A stretch of 64,000 nucleotides of DNA from Megamerina dolium (taxonomy: Eukaryota; Arthropoda; Insecta; Diptera; Megamerinidae). The notes beneath the pieces are model-generated. The model worked only from the letters and a program-made list of their open reading frames with translations. It did no database searches and was not told the origin of the DNA. Shown piece by piece: positions 35,773 through 46,640 of the stretch. The stretch covers positions 58,970,761 to 59,034,760 of the forward strand of contig OY978528.1 of assembly GCA_963854835.1 (NCBI GenBank), given 5' to 3'. How positions within the stretch are numbered: the first letter of the stretch is position 1; every line of letters begins with the position of its first letter. The translations under genes and the position numbers were made by a program.

Positions 35773-36649
35773 GCTAGACTGAGTCAATAGATTTTTGTCG
35801 GAAGTAAAGAAATTGGAATTCAATCAAAATCGTGGACACCTGTCGTCTTATAATTGTCATCCGATATCGTAATGTAATGTATATTTTGACTTTAGGCTTA
35901 CTTCAGATGACAACTAGATATGATGAGGATTATCACTATTTGTGATTATCACTTAATCGGTTAACTATGACGATAACTTAATGTTAAAATTATGGCGGTA
36001 ATTAAAATTAAAATCCAATGTTATTCATAAGCAGACTTTTTGAATAATTTTATTTCACTTTAAAGTATATTTTTTAATTATTGACTTTATTTCATTTTTC
36101 TACGGCAGCTAAAATGAAATAATGTTTAAATTTTAATTTTCTAGGGACCAACTGACATTAAACAAATGTGTATAATTATTTTTATACATTTCGTTGAAGA
36201 CCATGCAGTGATTAGTTTGATGCTTTATATGAGTTTTAACTTGGTCAATTTTTTCCTTCATGCACGTATATTATGATTCGATAACCGATTTTTAAAAAAC
36301 TGAATAACAAATTTATTCTCTACTGACGCATTAAGAAATTAACTAAATTTACCCTAAATGATATATTTGCCTAATTGCTTGCGTACATACATCTAAGACT
36401 AATATAATGAAAAACATTTGAGTCAATATTTTCGAATTCGAATTTAATCGAAATTGTTCACATCTGTCAGAATATGATTTTTATCGGCTTGTGTTATAAA
36501 TGATTTTAAATTGTGTCTGTGAAATTGAGCATTATTCCCCAGTATCGGAGAAGTCAATTATATAATTTGAATTATATTTATTTTTAATTATATTTTTAAT
36601 TTTTCAAATTATATTAAATTATATGAATTTCGGCCATTTATATAACGCA
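35773..36649. repeat. AT-rich DNA containing an extra copy of the protease upstream flank
   Basis: 36227-36330 and 36320-36470 repeat the flank blocks: 'tgagttttaac', 'gattcgataaccgattttt', 'gacgcattaagaaattaact', 'gatatatttgcctaattgct'. No exon follows it on the minus strand, so a gene copy appears to have been lost or never included here. No other gene is seen. Confidence 0.5.
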
Positions 36650-37231
36650 CGGATCTTGGCACTGACTTCTGCAGATGACAGTACTGCTTTTCTAGATGTT
36701 TCCCTTGACTTGCACTTCGATTAGGCACATTCTAACATTGTTCCTAAATTATTTTGAGCTCTCGTATTTTTTCCCAGGTCTCGTTGGGCGTCCATGGTTT
36801 TTTACCCTTAGGAATGGACTGCTTGTGTTGTCCGCACAACTTCCTATGGCGCCTTTAACAGCATTCTATTGTGTCGATATTGAAGCGTTATCATTACTTG
36901 TGAGTGTCCACTGCAGATCTTTGCGGAATTGTACACTCACTGTAGGTTCTTTGAGACGCTCTACATTGTACTTAGAGAGACGAGTGCGCACGTCTGCCTT
37001 TTATAGGCGAGCAGTGCACAGACGAATCGTTGCGATGATAAGATGATGGCCCCCACATATCTATACTCAATGGAAAGTGATCAATTTGGTTCGCTGATGG
37101 TGCGTAGACACCCAAGTTACTTTATGACAAACTTTGTGCTAGCAGTACCCATTTTTGTATTCATGTCATATGTAACAAAGACGATGTTACCTGTAGGCAA
37201 AGAGTCGTACAGCAAATTGATCTGGCCATAA
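36650..37231 (-). mobile_element. RTE-type non-LTR relic (endonuclease and linker)
   Basis: The minus strand from 37230 reads DSLPTGNIVFVTYDMNTKMG, resembling the GDxNAKVG block of the APE endonuclease. A further block reads RTRLSKYNVERLKEPTVSVQ. A linker with PWTPNETWEKIRELK-like residues (in a shifted frame) follows. This order is that of the endonuclease-RT linker in RTE/BovB-like elements. Several stops and frameshifts. The RT core is absent. Inserted between the two protease genes. Confidence 0.7.
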
Positions 37232-37297
37232 ATTATTATTATTATAATTTATAAAGTTCTTCATTTCATCTCAAATTTATACATCTTTAATGTTAGC

Positions 37298-37622
37298 CGT
37301 AGCTCAGTGGTTAGTGTGTTGGCCTTCTGATCTGTAGGTCGTGGTTCAATTCTCGGCTGATGCATAACAAATTTATTATCGAAAAGATTTTTCTTTCGAA
37401 CGGTACCTACCCTTCGGCAAGCAATTGGCAAATTCTTCCGACATGAAAGAGCTTCTAAAAGAACTCTGTTACAAAGCTCAGAAAAAGTGATGTCACAAGA
37501 GTTCTGCCGTTCGGAACCGGCTAAAATCAGTTCGTCCCTTCTAATACAGTCCAAAAATTCATCACGCACAACAGTAATGGAAGACCTTCGGGGCTTTAAT
37601 TGTCACATATTTATTTATTTTT
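37298..37622 (+). mobile_element. tRNA-derived SINE, copy G (full length, 12-bp target duplication)
   Basis: Head gccgtagctcagtggttagt with ttggccttctgatctgtagg and ggttcaattctcggc (A and B boxes); body; tail 'ttgtcacatatttatttatt' ending in T-rich sequence. It is flanked by tttaatgttagc (37286-37297 and 37623-37634). It lies about 100 bp beyond the stop codon of protease gene 2, in the opposite orientation. Confidence 0.9.
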
Positions 37623-37697
37623 TTTAATGTTAGCGCCTATTTTCAACTTTTAAAAAATATAAATGCAACAACAAATATATATGCAATTAAAACATTT

Positions 37698-37703
37698 TTT
37701 ATT
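37698..37703 (-). terminator. Poly(A) signal of protease gene 2
   Basis: Minus-strand AATAAA, 18-23 nt beyond the stop codon at 37721-37723. Confidence 0.6.
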
Positions 37704-37720
37704 TTTCAAAATTAAATATT

Positions 37721-38640
37721 TTAATTTAGTTTTAATCCAGTTTTAGATTTAATCCAATTAAAATAGGTAGATATACGAGTATAAACATTTGGACTAAAAT
37801 CTTCACAATAATATGATGTGCCGAAGGAGACAAGACCAATCTGTTTGCCATCCAATTTCGAAACCATCGGACCACCAGAATCTCCTTCACAGGGGGCTGC
37901 TGTTGTGCTTGAGGCACAAATATTGCTGTCGATCGTAAGACCAGTGCGTGCTTTGCATACCGAATTCGGTTCAACTATAAGGTCTGCGAATAAAAGATGA
38001 CTGGAAAGATCTCGGTCTGAAAATATAAAATAATTTCAAAAATTAGTTACAAACGACTTATTCCATAAATAAATTTATCAATAAATTTTCACTTACTTGC
38101 ATCAGTTGTATGACCCCAGCCGGCTACAACTGCTCTGGTGTTTGTGTAATCTACAGAGCCATCATCCAATTTTACAGTCGATATGCTACTAGATAATTCC
38201 ACTGGCTTGATACGAATCAATGCAATATCATTCTCAAGCCTTTTGCGCATATAATTTTCATGAACAATAATGGTTTGGTTTGGTGTGACCCTAACATCTT
38301 TTAAAGCGTAACCCTTTGCGACCATACCTAAATGAATAACTCCACCTGTAGCTCTGCAATGGAAACAATATTATAATAGATGTATAATATAGTAGGCACT
38401 ATTATCAAAATATCAAATGTATACATACCCTTCTACGCAATGAGCAGCAGTTAATACCCATTCGGGACTAATCAAAGAGCCTCCACACCATCCAGAGCCA
38501 TTTTGATTAGATAAATATACAGCAACCACATATGGGAATTGATTTTCTCTAGCTCGAGTACCCTTATAGATACGACCGTCTTGTATTCTACCGGCAGAAA
38601 CGGAAGCCAAAATTAGAGAAATTAAAACGTAAAGCTGCAT
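37721..38640 (-). CDS. Chymotrypsin-like S1A serine protease, gene 2 (three exons)
   Basis: Paralog of the gene at 33796-34715, probably with the same secreted role. The exons are 38640-38429, 38353-38097 and 38016-37721 (GT-AG introns of 75 and 80 nt) and join to 254 residues. The start is the ATG at 38640 (MQLYVLISLILASVSA signal peptide), matching the paralog; an upstream in-frame extension to 38715 overlaps the TATA box and is rejected. Activation Arg23|Ile24; triad His67, Asp113, Ser203; Ala at chymotrypsin position 189. Exon 2 has one extra codon. The last exon is about 91% identical to gene 1 at protein level and exon 1 about 76%, so the 3' part is unusually conserved. Intact, with no stops. 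Confidence 0.93.
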
Positions 38641-38692
38641 GGTGCCGTTTACGTGGAATGTGACGATTAAACAGGCAACTTCACAGTCGGCC

Positions 38693-38702
38693 TTTTTATA
38701 TA
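38693..38702 (-). promoter_or_regulatory. TATA box of protease gene 2
   Basis: Minus-strand TATATAAAAA, 53-62 nt upstream of the ATG at 38640, in the same position as the box of gene 1. Confidence 0.68.
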
Positions 38703-38819
38703 CGTACGTAAGCATTAGAAAGAAAAATATGTTGCAAATTCGGTTTCGAGTAACCGGTTAATTGGTAAATTCCATGTTAATATTATACCAGAGTAGTGTA
38801 GAATATTGTTCATTAATTA
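38703..38819. other. Upstream flank of protease gene 2
   Basis: A conserved 'gagtaaccggttaatt' block (38747) matches 'gataaccggtcaagtg' upstream of gene 1. It is a candidate shared regulatory segment, by position only. Confidence 0.4.
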
Positions 38820-39260
38820 ATGGAAACCGTCTTTTATCACATATATATTCCATTTTAGTTGGTTCAAAATTGGAATATGGATCTTTATTTCGAATCCCTT
38901 TTATTCTTCTTATGCTATGCACCTTGAGCGTGTGCAAAAATGGTGTATAGATCTATGATATTTAATTTTTTCAGAACCAGTTCCAATTCCAATTGTCTAT
39001 TGCTCATTGTAAATTCATTAACTTGAAGACTTTCGAGAATAGCAGAACAATTTTGACTGTGCTATTTTTGTAAAATTTTGTAATCGGTAGGGTTGCTCTA
39101 TTGAAGATGTTTAGTTTTTAAAATGCTAATTCGAGCTCTTCGTCATTTAGATTTGTTCTATTTAAATTCTTGTAGAACGAATCATTCTTTTGATACTGCA
39201 ATGCACAGAGCTATAAGAGTACATGCCTGTAACGACAACAGTAGCGGAACCCATACCGAT
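38820..39260 (+). mobile_element. Degenerate non-LTR retrotransposon C-terminal relic
   Basis: The plus strand reads LSHIYSILVGSKLEYGSLFR, comparable to the SLVRSxLEYGSxVWxP motif after the RT core of many insect non-LTR elements. Loose similarity continues (VCKNGV; INLKTFENSRTI; FKFL-NESFF). Many stops. It lies between protease gene 2 and the third, decayed copy. Confidence 0.45.
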
Positions 39261-39289
39261 TCCTTGAAAAGGTCGAATAATAGGAAACT

Positions 39290-39500
39290 CTAAAATAACT
39301 GAATAACAAATTTGTTTTTTATTGACGCACTAAAAAATTAGCTAAATTCTCCCATATAATGTACAATAAACTATTTACCTAATTGCTTATGTACATACAT
39401 CAAATAAAAATATAAATGAGAAACATTTGAGTCAATATTTTGGAAAAACTTTTGAGTTCAGCGGTTTTCTCTCGAATTCGAATTTAGTCGAAATTGTTGC
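39290..39500. repeat. Duplicated protease-flank block
   Basis: Repeats 'actctaaaataactgaataa', 'attgacgcactaaaaaatta' and 'gtcaatattttgg', the blocks found upstream of the other protease copies at 35.0-35.2 and 36.3-36.5 kb. Confidence 0.55.
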
Positions 39501-39699
39501 TTGTTGAAAAGATGGAGTGGCCCAGAGTACTGTGTTGAAGACCGATTTGCTCCTCAGAGTCAGCTTTTTTTTTGGCGAAAGAGGGTGGTTTAGAGTTTTT
39601 TATCTCGAAAACAAGATACTTAAGGTAGTTTTGTTGTTCACGGACACCCACTATTTTTTTTTCTAATCAGGTAAGAAGAAAATAAGTGAGCGAGAAAAT

Positions 39700-39998
39700 A
39701 AATGAGTGACCCTTTTCAACCTTTCCTAAATGTATTATTCTCATTTGAAAATTTTGTTATATTATAATAAGTACCTTCTATAACCCATACATATATGTAT
39801 CAGCTATGATATATTTATAAATACATACCCGCCTGTGAAATGAGAAGCAGAATGGGTCCCATTCGGGACTAATCTGACAGCAAAAATATATGGGAATTGA
39901 TTTTCTCTAGCTCGAATACCATTAAAAATACGACCATCTTGTATTTGCCCGTCATAGGCAGAAGCCAAAATTAAAGCGATTAAAATGTGAAACTGCAT
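39700..39998 (-). pseudogene. Decayed third serine protease copy (exon 1 and start of exon 2)
   Basis: Exon 1 (39998-39829) keeps the signal peptide MQFHILIALILASA and an activation-like QDGR|IFNG. Relative to the intact copies it has a net loss of 42 nt that removes the WCGGSL region with Cys42. A compensating single-base gain means that ISPEW is read out of frame, while the His57 region survives as SASHF (Cys58 lost). The splice donor GTATGT is retained. At 39710-39750 a short stretch resembles the start of exon 2 ('atacatttagg', 'gttgaaaaggg') but has no proper acceptor. The rest of exon 2 and all of exon 3 are absent. Confidence 0.85.
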
Positions 39999-39999
39999 T

Positions 40000-42900
40000 G
40001 CTAACTTTAAACTCATCGTTTAAATGAATAACTGGCGATTTTTTCTCACGAGTCAAGCATTTTAAAAAATTTCCATTGCACTTCAAATTCTATTTTGTAA
40101 TTATTAGAACAAAGGAAGTTTTTGATGCACAGTTTCTAATGATCAACGCTTACCAAAAAAGTTGGATACCTTGTATTGAAAACTATCCGGTGGTTAGGTA
40201 AGGCCTTAAATGAGTTTTAACTGGCTGGATTTTTATAAATACGCGGTAATATTATTGTATCTATACCTATGGGATCTTACTCGTTAATCAGAAACCGTAA
40301 AAGTTTGAAAAATTGGAAACTCTAAAATTAACTAAACAAAAAAATTTGTTTATCATTGACGCATTAAAAAATTAAATACAAATGTGTATCTAACTAGTAC
40401 GACTAGACTTTACTTAATTTCTAAATTCAGCTGCAAACTTGTCTAAAAGTATGCCAAAGGAATCGAAAAAATGATCCTTTGATACAGTGAGTATATAAAT
40501 TAGTGCATTTTGGTTAGATTAGGTTGCAACAGATGTCTTCCTTAAGGGAGGCCCATTGTGATACTGAAGTTGTGGAAAATCATTCCGAGCTTCGCTGTAC
40601 GCAAGTGAATGTAAAAGACACTAGCTTAGAACCACTCTAATTTACAATACAATTTATACACACACCCACACACATAAAATTATACTATTTTATGACTTTG
40701 ACAGTCAGAATATGATGGAGAAACATCAACGAAATTATTTTATCATTGCGTGTATAACAGTATAACGGTATACGTGTCTGTCGTAGTGTAGTAGCATATT
40801 GTTGTTGTTGTCGCTGTGTGAAGTGCGAATGTCACACTTGTCATCGACACTTGTGACTACACACACACACACACACTTCCCTACACCCAAGTGGTAGTTA
40901 ATCAGTATGTCGTTTTCAGCATTCATGGTGCTGCTGCTGCTACAACCACTATTCCTTACATGTGATGTACTCGTATCGTACATAGGTAGCTATGTACTTC
41001 AGGTAAACTTATCACCATCATCATCAACAACAACAACAACAACAACAATGACACTGTTTGCGGGTGTTAGTTTTCTTGTTAAATTTGTGCTATTTTTTTT
41101 TTTTTTTTGTTTGTTTCAGTTGCTTTTATTTAAATTTTATTTGAATTTTTGCTTCTATATGTTACATATTATGTATTTTTTTCATCATTAAATACTCGTA
41201 CTATAGCTCTCGTTCAGTCATTGCTTCTGCTTGTTGCGTATATGTATTTACATTGGACTGGATCTGATTTGTATGAGTAAATGTAAAATAATTATAATTT
41301 CCTGTAAGGGAACCTTTGTTTTGATTTCAATATGATTTATATCAACTTCAGTATGTAACAATGCAATTTCAAAATAAATGGAAGACGTATCATACCAACT
41401 TAAAGAAAAAATCAAATTATTAGTGAAATATTATTAATGATTGCACCACAAGACTATCAGCAGAATTATGTGCATTAAATGACCTTTTGGCGCATTTTCG
41501 ATTTATTTTTTCCCTATGATATCACAAAAGTTGGCCTTCAAATGTACAAGAGCACGTAATTTTTCCACGTAATTGCCATCTTTCGTGTAGCATCAACGTA
41601 ATTATATCGCACAATTGTAAAATCCAGTTGATATCGCCACATTTTGAAGTTATTCATCAAACGAACCATGATGTGTGGATTGTAACGACTTCTTATTGAG
41701 ACCACATATCGCCCAGATTTATTTTTTTTTCTATTTTATGCCAAAAAAAATAGTAAATTATACGACCATATCTCTGAAAAAGAGACACAAACCTTGGTTC
41801 CTTCATCATTTTCGGAAAAATATGAGCCAGTGACGCTTTTGCATTGGCCTTTTTTGAGACATTTGTTGGGTTGCACTTACTCGAAGGTGGCAATTGTGCT
41901 TGTTCACATAGCCAATGGTTCCGAAATTAATAATCTTTACGATTTTTGCAATTTTAATAATTTTAGCAATATTCTTGTAAAATGGTTCTGATTCAATTGA
42001 AAAAGTGTCACTTTTGTTTACATTTAAATTTGGCAGCCTTAAAATGGCAGAGTTGTATTTTTGAAACTTGAAATCAATACAAAATTCATAAAATGTGCCA
42101 TTAATTTCAATTTTCAGTATATATTGCGAAAAATTATTTTCCTACTATTCGATACAAGGATTTTCCCTATATTAAGGTGCCCCAAAGTGGTCAAAGTTTT
42201 TACTCTCTGGGATTTGAGAATAAAAAGCCTTTTTACTTTTTACAATCAATCTAATGTTCACACATGCATACGTGTAGTATGTGACAGCGAGTTTTGTTTA
42301 TTTTCATTTGTCAACATTCAACTTTATACTCAACAAATTTGCTATGCTGTTTTGTCAATTTTCTTTTTTGCAATTTTATTTTTCGCTTTATCCTTTTACC
42401 ATTTGCCACAAGGACATAGAAACTGTTAATAAGGTTGGCGAAAAAAATATGTATTAAAAAACAACAACGTAAACAGCAAGAGCAGCAGCAGTAGCAGCTG
42501 CGCCAAAAACAACAAATATCTTATCATCAGCATTTACAATGAAGTCTTTTTGGTTTTTGTTTTTCTATTTGTATTTTTATATTTTTGTTTCTCATTTTGC
42601 TGTTGGCAATGACTTTGCAACATATTTACCCCATTGCCATTACCACCATCGACATTAGCATTGCACTTGTTTTTGTTATTATTTGCCTTTTTTTTCATAT
42701 ACATATAAGGCACATTACTTTAGCACCAGCAGCAGTAGCGACAGCAGCAGCAGCGGCAGCATATATATAAACAAGCAATACAACATAAACAATCAACAAA
42801 TACACACGTACGCTGCAAGCTATAGCGCTTGCACGCCCACGCCTACCTGTCATCAACGTATTTTATGCAAATCTGGCTTTTCATCCTCGCCAAAAAACCC

Positions 42901-43960
42901 TTTATATTTGAGAATATGTATGTGTGTGTGTGTGTGTGTGTGCGTGTGTTGTGTACGTATATGAATCCCTGGCACGTGCAATAATTCACAGTTATCCCGC
43001 TGGCATATGTTTTAACCTTTTTGTGCGCTGGTTTGCCTTGGTTCAGCTTAGTTTCAGCTTCTTCACTTTCAATTTGAAATGTTGTCGTTTGTTCGTTCGT
43101 TCCCACTCACTGTTATACCATTTGTGCATGGTACGACGAGTACATACCTGCTGTGTTGCCGTTGACATTTTTATTCATCGTCGTGGCAACCGTAATTAAA
43201 ATCGCTTTAATTTAGTCTTCTCAATATACTCTCATCGTTGTTGTTTTTGGTACACATTGAAGGCGTATTCATTCATTCATTCATTGAAAGTGTATACGTA
43301 TACTTCTACTTTTAGCTCTTGCGGCTGTTGCTTAATTTTTGCTGTAATGTTTACTTCATAATCCATTGCTTCAGTTTTCGTCTCCTACCAAACTCCTTTC
43401 GTAACTCATCGTTCCCCGTAACTCATATTGAAGCGTACGAAGTGGGTGTGTAAATTGACGCATTCATTTGCCGGCAGCTCAATGGAAATAAACATTTGCC
43501 AGCTTAGATATATTTTAATAATAAAAACTCTCTTGTTGTTGAAGTTTACGTTAATGAAGAATTGCCATGACGATGTCTGTGTATGGAGTGAATATGTACA
43601 TATTTGTGTCTATTGAGTTTGCTGCATCTTTAAATCCGTTGCTTAGCATTGCTTATATATATGTATGTATGTGTGTACTATATATGTTTTCTATTTTGAG
43701 GATTCTTTAGTTGAAAGGAATGTATATACAGTTTTTCAGTTTAAAGATTCATACATTTAGTTAAATGAGTTGGAGAATTTCATTTTGAAAGATTTCATAA
43801 AGCCATATGAATATATATCAATATTTTTGTATTAATTAGCTAAAAAAACTATATTAGCATATATTTTAGTATGAAGATAATTTCGACCATTTTGATAATT
43901 CCGAAATTTTGTCCTAAAAGTATCCGTGATTTTTATCTGATATTTATCATTTTTAAATAT
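40000..43960. other. AT-rich intergenic DNA with simple repeats
   Basis: No gene is recognised in about 4 kb. The first 400 bp repeat protease-flank blocks ('gaaaactatccggtggttag' at 40179, 'attgacgcattaaaaaatta' at 40354). Simple repeats: (CA)n 40859-40876, AAC triplets 41029-41049, CAG-rich 42479-42505 and 42725-42765, (TG)n 42918-42942, ATTC units 43268-43287. A 122-codon frame at 42061-42429 (TTG-started) and short frames near 41.5-41.9 kb match nothing I know. Confidence 0.45.
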
Positions 43961-43986
43961 AGTCACACGTTGATAGTCGTGTGACT
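43961..43986. repeat. Perfect 9-bp hairpin
   Basis: agtcacacg and cgtgtgact separated by 8 nt. It lies at the left side of the 'gggcgtgg'-type repeat that brackets the R1/LOA relic. Confidence 0.6.
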
Positions 43987-44209
43987 GGCTTCAGTTCTAT
44001 TGCTTTAAGTTTTCGAGTGAAAATAACAGTGGTGAGAATAATTTCGTATGAGAGGTAGGCGTGGTTTTCATCAGATTCCAACCATTTTCGAGCCTTTCTA
44101 TTTGTTAGCTAGTCTAATCGTATGAAGCGACGTTGAACTGGATATCTTTATATTTTCATACGTCAATAGTTAAAGTAGATATGGGCCAGTTATGGTCCAT
44201 CGTGATACC

Positions 44210-46125
44210 ACGGCAACTAGTTCTTATGACACTGGGTCCTCCTTATCTCATCTTGACGGTTTAATAATTCATTTTATGTTAACAATTTCGGTAATGCTGT
44301 GAAGAAAGTCGATTCTGAACATGTTAAACCTTCTCCTGCACAGAGCCAATCACCAACAGAGAAGATGTTCTACTGTTTCTTTCTCTTCTTATCCTTAACA
44401 GCTCTTACCATAATGTTAGAGCGGTGGCCCTAGTCTACTAGCGTTCCTCCCACTAGGGCAATGACCAGTTAGAACTATGATTATTCTTTTAGTATCCTTC
44501 TTCTTCCTCTTATGTGGACATGACAATCGAATATCGATTTAGGCCGAATATAACATGCTTTCCCAGCCACCTCTTTTCTTCGCCAGCTGGCGAAATTCCA
44601 AGGTCCGTCAGGTTCTCCAGTACTTGGTATTTCCACCGGAGGTTAGGTCTTTCCCTTTTGCGTCGTCCTCCAGCGGGCTCCGAATATAACACCTTCTTAG
44701 CTGGAGCGTGTTCTTCCATTCTTTTAGTATCCAGCCTATTGAATTGAACAGTTTCTTAGTCCAACTTAAGCTCCATTCCGTACAAGTTAGTCTACTGTAA
44801 AGTTGCGTCTGTCACCAATTTGTGTTACCAACATCGGTGGTGCACCTTTCTATTAACATTTTACAAGTTGACAAGGGCATCGGTACCGAACTCCTATCCA
44901 GTTGGAGTGGTAACTTGTGTCCTGCCTGGCCAATCCAACCGCTCTGCAATTACCCGGCAAGCAGAAGGATAAAATGTTGCCCAACGCTTTAGAGTAGACA
45001 TCTCCAACTACTTGCTCATCTAGTTTAGATCCATCTGTAGGGATGTTAACCCCATCTGTACAATATATCTTCTATTGGAGGGAAAATTGTAATGAGGGTT
45101 TAATTTAAATGCAGTTTCATCGAGTTACATATATCAATGCTATAGCTTACTACCTCACTCTATCTTCTACATTAATATTCCAAAGCAGCTTTCCATCCAG
45201 AAATAATGCCAGGTAACGGGCGTTGTCAATAAACCACAATGTGATACCATTCAAGGTTGGAGATCTAACCTTAGGTAACCTGTGCTTTTTAGTAAACAGA
45301 AGAAGTTACGTTTTATTAGCGTTAACACCTAAACCACATGATTTAGACCATATGTCTTCTTCATTCAATAAACCTTTCATAATTTTACAAAAGGTATTCG
45401 GATATTTCCCCCTTAATGTAATAGCAACATCATTTGCATAGGCAACAAACTGATAACTCCTCTCCTCCAGGCTCCGTAACAACTTACTCATTGCCAGAAT
45501 AGAGAAGAAGGCACGCAGCCTTGAGTGGTACCCCTGCTGGCAGATCTGCGCATTATCGAATGTTGAGTTCACCAACGTGCTAATTTTTCCAGTCAAGCCC
45601 ACAAGAGGCCCGTCGACTCCCGCAGTTATTGCATGACTGAATGTTGTTAAAAGCGCGCTGAATATCTAGGAAGGGTACTTGATTATATTCCTTATTTGAA
45701 TTTCTGTGATAAGTGAATTCAAGACTGTTTCTATGGATCTTTCCTTGCAGTAAGCATGTTGTGATTTCGCAAGATGAGATCTGGAAATTGTATTTCTAAC
45801 ATACATATCTATCAAACGCTCTATGTAATGTCTTTAGTAGAAATGATGACAGACTTATAAGCCTATAATCATTTGGACGTCTGATCTTGCTTGCCTTCGG
45901 GATAACGACAACTTTCACTTCCCTCCATAAAGTGGGAATATTATTCAAGTACAAGGCACTTTTAATAATTATTGTAAGCCAGTTTCTATGTACTCTAATG
46001 AATATTGGAGTTGCTCTGGAAATATCCCATCGGGCCCAGGTGATTTAATTTGAAGATTTGAAGGTCCCATAGTCCAATCTATATTGGCTTGTGACACCTG
46101 AACATTCCGATTCACAATCAAAACC
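44210..46125 (-). mobile_element. R1/LOA-type non-LTR retrotransposon relic (RT, RNase H-like region, C-terminus)
   Basis: Reading the minus strand from 46125: SPGPDGIFPEQLQ; VVVIPKA-like residues; RSHLAKSQHAYCKERSIETV; then (45306-45602) LRAFFSILAMSKLLRSLEER, FVAYANDVAITLRGKYPN and SKSCGLGVNANKT. The catalytic YADD is here YAND. Next come WFIDNARYLALFLDGKL, WTY-DGVKLD/SV-QAELLAI-like RNase H traces and LTGHCPSGRNASRLG. The last block is ETVEHLLCWRLALCRRRF, with its Cys knuckle. There are many frameshifts and stops. An RTE-type fragment is inserted at 44498-44717. R1 versus LOA is not resolved. Confidence 0.82.
44498..44717 (-). mobile_element. RTE-like 3' fragment nested in the R1/LOA relic
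   Basis: Minus-strand frame: MEEHAPAKKVLYSEPAGGRR, ERPNLRWKYQVLENLTDLGI, ending in an A/G-rich tail (rc of 'ttcttcttcctctt'). It is flanked by a 15-bp duplication, attcttttagtatcc (44483-44497 and 44718-44732), of R1/LOA sequence. The same 3' end sequence occurs in the plus-strand element at 54682-55775, so both belong to one family. Severely 5'-truncated. Confidence 0.88.
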
Positions 46126-46640
46126 GCTATGTCTGGTAGCTAACATCGTGTCATCGTCAAAGTGCGAAAGTATACATACAGAAGCATATGGTGGGCGTGA
46201 TTTTTTTCCGATTACGATCATCTTCTAGTATGTCTGTTGTGTAATTCGATTAACTTTATACGTTGAGTTTCAGGTTAATAGCACCATATTTTAGCGCCAA
46301 AGTGTAAAAACGTGCATTAAAAAATATACTTTTTCATGGGAAATAGTCATGGTTTTCATCTGATTTCGCTCAAAAGTGTCATAGTTGACCACATAGATGT
46401 CAATTTGTATTGTTTAATTAATTTGGAAAAATTGTTTAAAAAATTGAACTTTAACATTTTTTGAAATAGGCTCGCTAAAGAAATATATTTTGAAAAACAA
46501 GTTTCTGAGGGTTGACAATTATTTCAAAAGTAAAAATTTGCAACAAAACATTCTGTGATAAAGCTTTGAAAGTTTGAACTGTTCAAAATAAACTTATTAA
46601 TATGGTAGACAGACCAGTCAGACAGTAGACAATAAGAGAT
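46126..46640. repeat. Unclassified dispersed repeat flank ('gggcgtg' type)
   Basis: 'tggtgggcgtgattttttt' followed by 'gtgcattaaaaaatatac' and 'gtcatggttttcatctgatt' parallels 44053-44090 ('gtaggcgtggttttcatcag'). The R1/LOA relic probably sits inside or beside an older repeat of the type at 1-545. No coding sequence. Confidence 0.4.

Noticed and set aside
38641..38715. N-terminal extension of protease gene 2 to an upstream start
   Set aside because: The extension covers the TATA box and leader, and the paralog begins at the equivalent of 38640, directly with a signal peptide.
42061..42429. 122-residue open frame
   Set aside because: Starts at TTG, is biased to Ile, Phe and Cys from AT-rich DNA and has no recognisable motif. 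Kept only as a mention in the intergenic entry.
42479..42765. CAG-rich tracts as a polyglutamine exon
   Set aside because: The triplets are short, interrupted by stops, and not in a sustained frame on either strand.
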